From the NCBI GenBank assembly GCA_035540955.1, contig DATLFP010000257.1, positions 1 through 23,171 of the forward strand: a stretch of 23,171 nt of DNA. Reading direction: 5' to 3'. Positions within the stretch are counted from its first letter, which is position 1. Every line of letters starts with the position of its first letter. Below are positions 12,979 through 19,769 of this stretch, piece after piece. The position numbers and the translations under genes were made by a program. Source of the DNA: DATLFP01 sp035540955. GTDB lineage: Bacteria > Actinomycetota > Acidimicrobiia > Acidimicrobiales > CADCSY01. The notes below the pieces were generated by a model. The model made no database searches, was not told where the DNA came from, and saw nothing but the letters and a program-made list of their open reading frames with translations.

Positions 12979-13814
12979 GCTGGTGGGAGGTGGCGGGGCG
13001 CGACCTCCCATGGCGGCGGACGCGTGACCCGTGGGCGGTGCTGGTGAGCGAGACGATGCTGCAGCAGACCCAGGTGCCGCGGGTCGAAGCGCGGTTCCCG
13101 GCGTTCCTCGAGCAGTTCCCCACACCGCTGGCGTGCGCCGCCGCGCCCGCCGGTGACGTCGTCCGCGCCTGGGCCGGCCTCGGCTACAACAGCCGCGCGC
13201 TGCGCCTGCACCAGTGCGCGCAGGCCGTCGCCGAGCGGCACGGTGGTGTCCTGCCCGGCGACCTCGACGCGCTGCTGGCGCTCCCGGGCGTCGGGCCGTA
13301 CACGGCGCGGGCGGTGCTCGTGTTCGCCTTCGAGCGCGACATCGGCCTCGTCGACACCAACGCCGGCCGGTTCCTGGCCCGCGCCGGCGCCGGCCGGGCG
13401 CTCGGTCGGCGGGAGGCGCAGGAGGTCGCCGACGCCCTCGTGCCGCCCGGGCGAGGGTGGGCGTGGGGTCAGGCCGTGTTCGACCTCGGGGCCCTCGTGT
13501 GCGTGCGCCGCTCTCCCCGGTGCGGCGAGTGTCCGATCGCCGCCCACTGCGCCTGGGCCCGCGCCGGCTTCCCGACGCCCGACCCGGTCGTCGGCTCGGC
13601 CGGCATCAGCGGGGGGCAATCACGCTTCGAGGGGTCCGACCGGCAGGGCCGGGGCCGGCTCGTCGACGCCCTTCGCCGTGCCCCCGTCGCCCTCGCCGAC
13701 CTTCCGGCGGTCATGGGCTGGCCCGACGACCCGCTGCGGGCCGGCCGCGTCGCCGACACCCTCGTCGCCGACGGCCTCGCCGTCCCCGACGGCGACCTAC
13801 TCCGGCTTCCGTAG
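12960..13814 (+). CDS. mutY: A/G-specific adenine DNA glycosylase
   Basis: A 284-residue base-excision-repair enzyme that removes adenine mispaired with 8-oxoguanine. Residues visible: DLPWRRTRDPWAVLVSE, catalytic Glu31 in SETMLQQTQVPRV, helix-hairpin-helix LPGVGPYTARAV (108-119), catalytic Asp132 in LVDTNAGRFLAR, and the 4Fe-4S ligands Cys181, 188, 191 and 197 (C-X6-C-X2-C-X5-C). The tail after residue 205 is only about 80 residues (RFEGSDRQGRGRLVDALR and a small winged element) and is shorter than the NUDIX-like 8-oxoG domain of E. coli MutY, as in other actinobacteria. GTG 12960 lies inside the methyltransferase end and gives the expected N terminus; no closer start fits. Confidence 0.95.
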   Translation: MQTRLLSWWEVAGRDLPWRRTRDPWAVLVSETMLQQTQVPRVEARFPAFLEQFPTPLACAAAPAGDVVRAWAGLGYNSRALRLHQCAQAVAERHGGVLPGDLDALLALPGVGPYTARAVLVFAFERDIGLVDTNAGRFLARAGAGRALGRREAQEVADALVPPGRGWAWGQAVFDLGALVCVRRSPRCGECPIAAHCAWARAGFPTPDPVVGSAGISGGQSRFEGSDRQGRGRLVDALRRAPVALADLPAVMGWPDDPLRAGRVADTLVADGLAVPDGDLLRLP

Positions 13815-13830
13815 CCGGGCGGCGAGCCGA

Positions 13831-13849
13831 GCGCGCCCCCGGAGCGCGC
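13831..13849. terminator. Possible weak hairpin between convergent mutY and UGSC genes
   Basis: GCGCGC (13831-13836) and GCGCGC (13844-13849) can pair around a 7-nt loop in the 37-nt convergent gap. There is no T-tract, and the same bases also form a direct repeat of GAGCGCGCC, so the call is weak. Confidence 0.3.
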
Positions 13850-13851
13850 CG

Positions 13852-14373
13852 TCACGCGGTGACGCTACGAAGGATCTCCTCGAAGGCGCCCTCGGCGATC
13901 GCCCGCATCTCGTCGTCGGTGCGGTCCTGGATCGGGTGCTCGACGAAGACGGCCGCCGGCTCGGCGCCGAGCGCGCGCGCCTGCGCGTCGGCGCCGTCGA
14001 CGAACTCGACGGTCGCCACGAAGGCACCGACGACGCCGCGGCGCTCCAGATCAGCGATGTCGTGCACACTGCACGACGTGCAGGACCCTCAATCGGCGAG
14101 GGCTTCGATCACGACGTCGCACTTCGTCGAGATCTCGTAGCGCAGGTCGGCGGGCGCCGGCTTGGTGAAGGTCGGCTTGGCGAACCGCTCGACCCGCGCG
14201 CCCCGCTCCTCGAGCAGCTGCTGCAGGCGGTCGAGGAACACGTTGCCGCGCGGCTTGGTGATGTCGAGCAGGCCGACCCGCAGCCCGTCGATGGTCGCCG
14301 GCCGCTCCACCTTGGGGATGCCGGCGGGAACGAGCTCGCTGGTGGGGTCGAGGACGGTGCGGGTCGTGGTCAT
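13852..14373 (-). CDS. UGSC-family selenoprotein (in-frame TGA read as selenocysteine)
   Basis: A 173-residue UGSC-family protein. The frame from ATG 14373 gives 94 residues ending CDVVIEALAD, meets TGA at 14089-14091, and continues in the same frame as GSCTSCSVHDIADLERRGVV to a TGA at 13852-13854. Reading the first TGA as selenocysteine (residue 95) produces the family's hallmark UGSCTSC motif, with family-like sequence on both sides: KPRGNVFLDRL and FAKPTFTKPAP before it, FVATVEF, ALGAEPAAVFVEHPI and an EILRSV helix after it. An 8-bp SECIS-like hairpin follows the TGA. A redox role through the Sec/Cys pair is likely; the reaction is not established. The thioredoxin-fusion gene ends 10 nt upstream, suggesting one operon. 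Standard annotation would report two truncated ORFs or a pseudogene. Confidence 0.9.
14059..14077 (-). promoter_or_regulatory. SECIS-like hairpin downstream of the Sec codon
   Basis: On the mRNA, GUCGUGCA pairs perfectly with UGCACGAC (8 bp) around the loop GUG. The loop starts 19 nt after the UGA and begins with G, as in the usual bacterial SECIS description. An alternative 6-bp hairpin, CUGCAC-GUC-GUGCAG (14083-14069), is nearer the UGA and mutually exclusive. The bases also encode the conserved TSCSVHD residues, so part of the pairing may be coincidental. Confidence 0.6.
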
Positions 14374-14383
14374 GGCAGCCGGG

Positions 14384-15766
14384 TCAGGTTCCGATCGGGA
14401 CGGTCACCGGCGACGAGCCGACGTCGCCGGACGCCCACCCGCAGATGATCGCAGAGAAGAGACCGGCGCCGCCGCCGGCGTGGGCGATGAGCAGGCCGCC
14501 GTCGCGGAACTTCGGCAGCGTGACGCCGGCCAGGTGGGCCGGGAGGCCCTCGGCGATGCCGCCGGCGCCCTGCACGGCGTCGGACCCGTCGACCTGGAGC
14601 AGCGCCGCCAGCTCGGCGTGCAGCCGGGCGCGGTCCCAACCGGCGTCCCGGTAGATGCGGGCGTGCTCGGGGCTGACGACGAGCACGGCGTCGAAGGCGA
14701 TGACGAGCTTGGGGTGGGCGACGGCGCGGAGGCAGGCGGCGAAGGACCGGGTGAGGCTCTCGGGGTCGCGGCTGAGCTGGTCGACCACGCCCTGGATGCC
14801 GCCGGCGGCGAACAGGGTGACGGCGTCGCCGTCGACGCCCCGGCTGGCGGCGAGGGTGTCCCACGGGTTGGTGTCGGTCCGCTCGGCGAAGCAGAAGGTG
14901 TACTTGCCCGGCCAGCCGAGCGTCGCCCGGTCGACCACACCCGGCTTGCCGCCGCCGACGTTGCGGATCGTCAGCTGCAACGCCCGGCCGATCGTGGCGT
15001 TGGCCCGGTTGCCCTGGCCCATGGCGTTGATCCCGCTGTTCATGCCGATGCGCTCGGCGATGGGCCCGTCGACGATGAGGAGCGGACCGCTGAACCACGT
15101 CGTGGCGAGGAGGCCGTGCATGTTGAACTCGCTCGTGCAGGCGGCCTCGACGGCGGCGAGCACGACCGGGAGGTGCTCGGGCCGGCAACCGGCCATCACG
15201 GCGTTGACGGCCACCTTCTCGACCGTGCACTCGACGAGGTCGGGTGGCGCCAGGGCGACGACCTCGTCCGGTGCACGGGTGGTGCCCTCGAGCATGCGCA
15301 GCACGCGGGCTTCGGTGGGCGGCACCACCGGCAGGCCGTCGGTCCAGCCCCGCTCGAACATCGCCTCGTGCTCGTCTTCCAGCTCGGCGAGGTCGACGCG
15401 CCTCGACCGCAGCACGCTCCCGCTGAAGCGGGCCCGCAGCTCGTCGACGAGGCTGGGGTCCTGGGTCTTCGAGCCGCACCCCGGCCGGTGCGGGGGGAGT
15501 TCGTCGCCGAGCGGGGAGACGTGGGTGAACGCCTCCCACTGCTCCCGGCTCCAACCGACGATGCGCTCGACCTCGGCCCCGCCGTCGTCGAGGCGGATCA
15601 GCGTGGGCACGGTGTCGATCCCGAGGTGCCAGCTGCGCTCCAGCCCGGCGTCGTCGTCCTCGCTCACGATCTCGACGTCCAGCCGGTCGAGCACGGGCCG
15701 GACCAACGTGCAGGTCGGGCAGTCGGCCTTCACCACCGCCAGCAGCGTCCCCACGCCCGCCATCAT
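14384..15766 (-). CDS. Thioredoxin-domain fusion protein partnered with the UGSC selenoprotein
   Basis: A 460-residue two-part protein. Residues 1 to about 85 are a thioredoxin fold: strand LLAVVKAD, active site CPTC (16-19) and cis-proline TVPT (52-55). After a linker, residues from about 125 onward form a conserved but unnamed domain with GWTDGLPVVPPT, a GCRPEHLPVV segment, MNSGINAMGQGNRANATIGRAL, RATLGWPGKYTFCFAE and a Gly-rich C-terminal part (LLIAHAGGGAGLFSAIICGW). I recall this domain beside or near UGSC proteins but know no reaction for it. The CPTC pair could reduce the Sec/Cys centre of the downstream gene, 10 nt away. ATG 15766 and ATG 15763 are adjacent possible starts; the first abuts the 46-nt repeat and no Shine-Dalgarno is near. 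The gene is intact. Confidence 0.85.
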   Translation of the reverse strand: MMAGVGTLLAVVKADCPTCTLVRPVLDRLDVEIVSEDDDAGLERSWHLGIDTVPTLIRLDDGGAEVERIVGWSREQWEAFTHVSPLGDELPPHRPGCGSKTQDPSLVDELRARFSGSVLRSRRVDLAELEDEHEAMFERGWTDGLPVVPPTEARVLRMLEGTTRAPDEVVALAPPDLVECTVEKVAVNAVMAGCRPEHLPVVLAAVEAACTSEFNMHGLLATTWFSGPLLIVDGPIAERIGMNSGINAMGQGNRANATIGRALQLTIRNVGGGKPGVVDRATLGWPGKYTFCFAERTDTNPWDTLAASRGVDGDAVTLFAAGGIQGVVDQLSRDPESLTRSFAACLRAVAHPKLVIAFDAVLVVSPEHARIYRDAGWDRARLHAELAALLQVDGSDAVQGAGGIAEGLPAHLAGVTLPKFRDGGLLIAHAGGGAGLFSAIICGWASGDVGSSPVTVPIGT

Positions 15767-15811
15767 GTCTTGTGGCGCTTCCTTTCGTCAGGCGACACGA
15801 TCCGCCACAAG
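15766..15811. repeat. 46-nt hairpin repeat, copy B (3' end of the DUF559 gene)
   Basis: Ungapped, same-orientation copy of the element at 16756-16801, identical at 38 of 46 positions. Its outer arms CTTGTGGCG (15769-15777) and CGCCACAAG (15803-15811) pair perfectly, but the inner arm is degraded. Compared with the other copy, one A-T pair is replaced by a compensating G-C pair. It contains the stop codon of the DUF559 gene (15788-15790), and its edge touches the ATG of the thioredoxin-fusion gene. Confidence 0.85.
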
Positions 15812-16723
15812 TCGCGCCCGGCGGCGCTCGACCTCGGTCCGGGTGATGTGCGCGGTCCGCCGCATGTACGTGCGGACGTCGGAGTCGGTGAAGCGCAGCG
15901 GCGTCCAGTCGTGAGCGACGGCGGCGTTCTGGCGCCGCCGGTCGTGGCCGAACGCCTCGCGCGTCTTGCGGGACGACCACCCGTCGAGCTCGATGAACAG
16001 CTTGATGTCGACGTAGGCGTCGTCGAAGCGGGCGATGACGCCGCCCCGCGCGTCCCGCAGCTCGTACTGACGGACGGGCAGCGGCACGCCGTACCGGACG
16101 AGCCCCTGCCAGTAGACGGTCTCGAGGTCGCTCTCGGTCGGGACCTCGGGCAGCCGTGACTCGACCCGCAGCGCCCGTGCGGGACCGGACTTCCCGGGCC
16201 GGGCGAGCGCGGTCGCCCGGTCCACGAGCAGTGCCCGCTTCGAGCAGTCGCGGCGGAAGACCGACTCCATCGCCCGCTCGACGTGGTCGTCGTCGACGAG
16301 CGCGGCGTAGTCGATCAGCGTGCGGACTTCATCGGTGCACCGGATCCCGTCGACGACGACGATCTCGGGCACGACCAGGTCGTCGACCCGGTGGACGTTG
16401 GGACCCCGAAGCCGGACGTTGCGTGGCACCAACACGTCCATCACCACCTCGTCGAGGCCGTCGAAGTGATGGAGCTCGGAGCCCGCCCGGTACCCGGCGA
16501 CGGCGCGGGGCTGGGCCAGCTGGAGCGCAGCCATCACCGTCCAGTCGTCGATCAGGGCGAGGACGGCCCAGACGCCCTGCCGCGCCCGGTCGACCAGCCG
16601 GTCGGACCGGGCGCGCTGCAGCGCGGCGCCGTCGACCTCGAGCTCGGCCGCCTGCTGTGTCGTGAACGCACCGTGCTGGGCCTCGGCCAGCGCGAGCAGC
16701 TCTTCCCATCGCTCTCTCCGCAT
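15788..16723 (-). CDS. AbiEi-type HTH / DUF559 (Vsr-like nuclease fold) protein
   Basis: A 311-residue protein with an N-terminal winged helix of the AbiEi antitoxin type (about 1-60: GAFTTQQAAELEVDGAALQR, RLVDRARQGVWAV), a middle region (SELHHFDGLDE, RNVRLRGPNVHRVDD, GIRCTDEVRTLIDYAALVDDD) and a C-terminal DUF559 module (about 196-290). In the last, RFDDAYVDIKLFIELDGWSS supplies the Asp and Glu-x-Asp residues (235, 245, 247) expected of a PD-(D/E)XK-related nuclease, followed by HDRRRQNA and WTPLRFTDSDV. Such proteins are common in actinobacteria, often without a partner toxin, and their function is unknown. ATG 16723 matches the usual N terminus; the longer frame back to 16798 would translate a hairpin. 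The last codons lie within repeat copy B. Confidence 0.85.
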   Translation of the reverse strand: MRRERWEELLALAEAQHGAFTTQQAAELEVDGAALQRARSDRLVDRARQGVWAVLALIDDWTVMAALQLAQPRAVAGYRAGSELHHFDGLDEVVMDVLVPRNVRLRGPNVHRVDDLVVPEIVVVDGIRCTDEVRTLIDYAALVDDDHVERAMESVFRRDCSKRALLVDRATALARPGKSGPARALRVESRLPEVPTESDLETVYWQGLVRYGVPLPVRQYELRDARGGVIARFDDAYVDIKLFIELDGWSSRKTREAFGHDRRRQNAAVAHDWTPLRFTDSDVRTYMRRTAHITRTEVERRRARLVADRVA

Positions 16724-16755
16724 GCCGGCAGTCTGGCGACGCCCTGTGACAGCAA

Positions 16756-16801
16756 TGTCTTGTGGCACTTCCTTTCGTCGGGCGAAAGGAAGTGCCACGA
16801 G
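16756..16801. repeat. 46-nt hairpin repeat, copy A (5' side of the DUF559 gene)
   Basis: GTGGCACTTCCTTTCG (16762-16777) pairs perfectly with CGAAAGGAAGTGCCAC (16783-16798) around a 5-nt loop; allowing two G-T pairs, the stem reaches about 22 bp (16756-16804). It fills the gap between the hydrolase stop and the DUF559 start, 33 nt before ATG 16723, with no T-tract. It is a direct copy of 15766-15811, offset by exactly 990 bp. Confidence 0.9.
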
Positions 16802-16808
16802 ACGCGGG

Positions 16809-17690
16809 TCAGGGTGCGGCGGTGAGGAAGTCGACGACGAGGGGGTTGACGACGTCGGGGCGCTCGAGGTGGAGGAAGTGGCCGGCGTGCTCGACGATCT
16901 CGGCGCGGGAGCCGGGCGCGGTGAGGAACTCCTCGGCGCCGTCGGCGACCACGACCCCGATGCAGCCGTCGTCGCGGCCGTGCAGGTACAGCGCCGGCTG
17001 CGGCGGGGGCTGCGCCCCGGACGCCTGCACGTCGGCGAGCGCAGGATCGACCCCGACCCCCGACAGGGTGGCCCGGTAGTAGCCGAGAGCGGCGGCCAGG
17101 TTCTCCGGCGCGCGGAGCGACGGCTTGACCAGCTCGAGATCCTCGGTCGCGTCGTAGCCGGGCGACCAGTCCGCCCACAGGCCGTCGATGAAGGCCAGGT
17201 CGTCCATCGGCACGACCATGTCCGACAGCGGGTGCTGGAAGAAGAACATGTACCACGACCGCTTCAGCTGCTCGTAGCGGAAGAACGCCGTCGCCATCGC
17301 TCCCCCCGGAGGCACCGCCATGCCCGCCACCCGGCGCCACGCCGACGCCCCACCGTGCACCGCGGCCACCCACGTCGCCACCGCGCCCCAGTCGTGCCCC
17401 ACGAGCACGGCCCGGTCGTCGCCGCCCAGGGCCGATCGGAGCTCGAGGGCGTCGAGCGCCAGCATCGCCGTCTGGTAGCGGCCGTCGGCGGGGACCCCGG
17501 AGGGTGCGTAGCCCCGCAGGAACGGCGCCACCGCGTGGAACCCGGCGTCGGCCAGCGCCGGACCCAGGTGCCGCCAGGTGTGGGCCGAGTCGGGGAAGCC
17601 GTGGAGGAGAACGGCGAGCGGGGCGCCGGCCCCGGGATCGCCCCATTCGAGGTAGTGGAGGTCGACGTCGTTCACGATCACGTTGGGCAC
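16809..17690 (-). CDS. Alpha/beta-fold hydrolase, epoxide-hydrolase-like
   Basis: A 293-residue soluble alpha/beta hydrolase. The oxyanion motif is LLHGFPDSAHTWRHLGPAL, the nucleophile elbow is VGHDWGA with Asp as nucleophile (the epoxide-hydrolase/dehalogenase signature rather than Ser), LHGRDDGCI holds the likely acid, and HAGHFLHLERPDVV holds the catalytic His. A cap domain lies between, with WYMFFFQHPLSD. Reaction: probable hydrolysis of an epoxide or similar ester/halide; the substrate is unknown. Start GTG 17690 is preferred because TAGGTT lies 7 nt before it; TTG 17699 is a possible upstream start. It diverges from the PilT-like gene 22 nt away and is followed by the large hairpin (copy A). 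Confidence 0.9.
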   Translation of the reverse strand: MPNVIVNDVDLHYLEWGDPGAGAPLAVLLHGFPDSAHTWRHLGPALADAGFHAVAPFLRGYAPSGVPADGRYQTAMLALDALELRSALGGDDRAVLVGHDWGAVATWVAAVHGGASAWRRVAGMAVPPGGAMATAFFRYEQLKRSWYMFFFQHPLSDMVVPMDDLAFIDGLWADWSPGYDATEDLELVKPSLRAPENLAAALGYYRATLSGVGVDPALADVQASGAQPPPQPALYLHGRDDGCIGVVVADGAEEFLTAPGSRAEIVEHAGHFLHLERPDVVNPLVVDFLTAAP

Positions 17691-17697
17691 GGCGCTC

Positions 17698-17703
17698 AAC
17701 CTA
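17698..17703 (-). promoter_or_regulatory. Predicted -10 box (TAGGTT) of the hydrolase
   Basis: TAGGTT on the minus strand ends 7 nt before GTG 17690; no Shine-Dalgarno is present. It lies in the 22-nt gap between divergent genes. Confidence 0.5.
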
Positions 17704-17712
17704 GGACCCGCG

Positions 17713-18843
17713 GTGGCCGATCAAGCCCCCGTGGCCCACGACGCGCTCGACCGTCATCTCCGCGCCCTCGTCGACGCCGGCGGCTCCGATCTCCACGTCA
17801 AGGCCGGCTCTGCGCCGCGCGTCCGTGTGAACGGCACGCTGCGCCGGATCGAGGACGAGCCCGAGCTGACTCCCGACGAGCTGGCAGCGATCGCCGCCGC
17901 GATCATGCCCCCCAAGGCCGCCGCCCGCTTCGCCGACGGCTACGACGCCGACTTCGCCTACGCCGTGCCCGGGCTGGGCCGCTTCCGCGCCAACGCCTTC
18001 CGCCAGCGCAACACGGTGGCGATGATCTTCCGTCACGTCCGGAGCGCCACCGCCAGCTTCGACGAGCTCGGTCTGCCCGAGGTGCTCGGCCGGCTGGCGC
18101 TCGAGCACCGGGGGCTCGTGCTCGTCACCGGCCCGACCGGCAGCGGCAAGACGACGACGCTGGCGGCGATGATCGACCACATCAACAAGCACCGTGAGTG
18201 CCACATCGTCACCATCGAGGACCCCATCGAGGTGATGCACGAGGATCACCTGGCGTCGATCAACCAGCGGGAGATCGGCGTCGACGCCGGCGACTTCGCC
18301 ACCGCGATGCGGGCCGCGATGCGCCAGGACCCCGACGTGATCCTGGTCGGCGAGATGCGCGACGAGGAGACGGTCGCCGCCGCGCTCTCGGCCGCCGAGA
18401 CCGGTCACCTCGTGCTGTCGACGCTCCACACGATCGACGCCGCCGAGACGGTGAACCGGATCGTCGACTTCTTCCCCCCTCACCAGCAGCACCAGATCCG
18501 GGTGGCGCTGGCCGGCTCGATCAAGGGCTCGGTGTGCCAGCGGCTCGTCCCCACCATCGACGGTGAGGGCCGGGTGCCGGCGCTCGAGGTGATGGTCGCC
18601 AACGGCCGCATCCAGCAGGTCATCCTCGACCCGAGCCTCACCGGCGAGATGCACGAGATCATCGCCGACGGCGAGTACTACGGCATGCAGACCTTCGACC
18701 AGGCCCTGGTTCGGCTCCTCGAGGCGGGTCGGATCGACGTGCGGGCGGCCATGGCGGCGGCGTCGCGTCCGCACGACCTGAAGGTGATGCTCTCGCAGCG
18801 CGGACCTGTGGCGTCTGTCACACCGGCGGGGGTCGCGGGCTAG
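17713..18843 (+). CDS. pilT: PilT-type secretion/twitching ATPase
   Basis: A 376-residue hexameric ATPase of the PilT/PilU branch, which powers type IV pilus retraction at the inner face of the membrane. The N-terminal PAS-like domain begins GGSDLHVKAGSAPRVRVNG. Walker A is GPTGSGKT (140-147); the Asp box is IVTIEDPIEVMH; Walker B is DPDVILVGEMRD; the His box is TGHLVLSTLHTIDAAETVNRI (read in two parts), followed by FFPPHQQHQIR. The C terminus has DGEYYGMQTFDQALVRLL, comparable to the family's MQT-D segment. GTG 17713 gives a normal N terminus; TTG 17683 would overlap the divergent hydrolase. No other pilus gene is visible in the window, so it stands alone here, and its specific pilus or retraction role is inferred from sequence only. 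Confidence 0.93.
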   Translation: MADQAPVAHDALDRHLRALVDAGGSDLHVKAGSAPRVRVNGTLRRIEDEPELTPDELAAIAAAIMPPKAAARFADGYDADFAYAVPGLGRFRANAFRQRNTVAMIFRHVRSATASFDELGLPEVLGRLALEHRGLVLVTGPTGSGKTTTLAAMIDHINKHRECHIVTIEDPIEVMHEDHLASINQREIGVDAGDFATAMRAAMRQDPDVILVGEMRDEETVAAALSAAETGHLVLSTLHTIDAAETVNRIVDFFPPHQQHQIRVALAGSIKGSVCQRLVPTIDGEGRVPALEVMVANGRIQQVILDPSLTGEMHEIIADGEYYGMQTFDQALVRLLEAGRIDVRAAMAAASRPHDLKVMLSQRGPVASVTPAGVAG

Positions 18844-18861
18844 CGCGCCGACACGCAGCGA

Positions 18862-18887
18862 TAACGTGCCACCACGCACGAGGGGGG
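18862..18887 (+). promoter_or_regulatory. Predicted -10 box (TAACGT) and Shine-Dalgarno (AGGGGGG)
   Basis: TAACGT (18862-18867) and a strong purine run AGGGGGG (18881-18887) lie upstream of the metallo-hydrolase. The run is 7 nt from a CTG at 18895 and 28 nt from the first GTG at 18916, so it points to the CTG. It is one of very few clear ribosome sites in the window. Confidence 0.6.
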
Positions 18888-18894
18888 AACACCG

Positions 18895-19743
18895 CTGCGA
18901 ATCTCGTTCTTCGGAGTGAGGGGCTCCACACCGTGCCCCTGTGAGGCCAACAGCCGGTACGGCGGCAACACCGCCTGCGTCGCGCTCGAGGTCCCCGGTG
19001 AGGACCCGATCGTCCTCGACCTCGGCACCGGGCTGCGCCTGTTCGGCGAGACCCAGCCGAAGGACGGCACGTTCCGGGGCACCGCCCTCGTGACCCACAT
19101 CCACTGGGATCACGTGCAGGGCCTGCCCTTCTTCGTGCCCGCCCTCGCGCCCGGCGCCCAGCTCGACGTGTACGGCCCCGCCCAGGGCGACGGGAAGACC
19201 CTCGCCGACGCGTTCGACGAGTTCATGCGGCCGCCGTTCTTCCCGGTGATGGTGAGCGACCTCCCGGGCTCCATCCGGTTCCACGACTGTGCCGACACCG
19301 AGCTCGCGGTCGGCAACGCCAAGGTCAAGGTGCGGTCCGTGCCGCACGTGGGCGAGACCAACGGCTACCGGATCGAGTGGAACGGCGTGTCCCTCGCCTA
19401 CATCAGCGACCACCAGTCGCCGCAGGTGGGCGAAGAGGAAGGCGTGACCATCGCCGACTCGGTCCTCGAGCTGGCCGAGGGTGTCGATGTCCTGATCCAC
19501 GACGCCCAGTACTGGCCCGGCGAGTGGCGGCAGAAGAACGACTGGGGTCACTGCACGGTCGACTACGCGGTGCACGTGGCCCGGGTCGCCGGCGCCAAGC
19601 GTCTGGCGCTGTTCCACCACGACCCGGGGCACGACGACGCCGAGGTCGACAAGGTGTTGGCGCACGCTCGGCTGCGGGCCGCCGGCACCTGCATCGACGA
19701 GGTGTTCGCAGCGACCGAGGGCCTCACGGTTTCGTTCGACTGA
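18895..19743 (+). CDS. Metallo-beta-lactamase-fold hydrolase (apparent CTG start)
   Basis: A 282-residue binuclear metal hydrolase related to the PhnP/cyclic-phosphodiesterase branch. From CTG 18895 the N terminus reads RISFFGVRGSTPCPCEANS, the first beta strand of the family. Metal ligands are THIHWDH (His68, His70, Asp72, His73), VPHVGETNGYRI, the Asp in YISDHQSP and a C-terminal FHHDPGH. GGNTACVALE and LDLGTGLRLFG are also family-like. No ATG, GTG or TTG exists between the in-frame stop at 18862 and GTG 18916; starting at GTG 18916 would remove the first strand. The AGGGGGG 7 nt before CTG decides the start. The substrate may be a cyclic nucleotide or phosphodiester but is not proven. It stands 51 nt after the PilT gene. 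Confidence 0.9.
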   Translation: MRISFFGVRGSTPCPCEANSRYGGNTACVALEVPGEDPIVLDLGTGLRLFGETQPKDGTFRGTALVTHIHWDHVQGLPFFVPALAPGAQLDVYGPAQGDGKTLADAFDEFMRPPFFPVMVSDLPGSIRFHDCADTELAVGNAKVKVRSVPHVGETNGYRIEWNGVSLAYISDHQSPQVGEEEGVTIADSVLELAEGVDVLIHDAQYWPGEWRQKNDWGHCTVDYAVHVARVAGAKRLALFHHDPGHDDAEVDKVLAHARLRAAGTCIDEVFAATEGLTVSFD

Positions 19744-19755
19744 GCGCCGTCCGAT

Positions 19756-19761
19756 TACCTT
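19756..19761 (+). promoter_or_regulatory. Predicted -10 box (TACCTT) of the flavin reductase
   Basis: TACCTT ends 8 nt before ATG 19770, in the 26-nt gap after the metallo-hydrolase; no Shine-Dalgarno is present. Consistent with a leaderless mRNA. Confidence 0.5.
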
Positions 19762-19769
19762 CCGCCGCC

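Noticed and set aside
14089..14091. TGA as the true stop of a 94-residue protein, with 13852-14067 as a separate gene
   Set aside because: Both parts are in the same frame, the joined product carries the UGSC motif, and the second ORF would start at an internal GTG after the conserved GSCTSC residues.
14162..16159. Long plus-strand open frame across the Trx-fusion region
   Set aside because: Antisense to three well-supported minus-strand genes; low-complexity product.
16724..16798. Upstream start of the DUF559 gene at GTG 16798
   Set aside because: It would translate the hairpin repeat; the family N terminus begins at ATG 16723.
15766..16801. Classical insertion sequence
   Set aside because: No transposase fold, no target-site duplication visible at the ends, and the repeats are direct rather than terminal inverted; a novel cassette remains only a hypothesis.
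17701..19665. 654-codon open frame on the minus strand
   Set aside because: Antisense to the PilT and metallo-hydrolase genes, which have complete family motifs; GC-rich codon bias produces such shadows.
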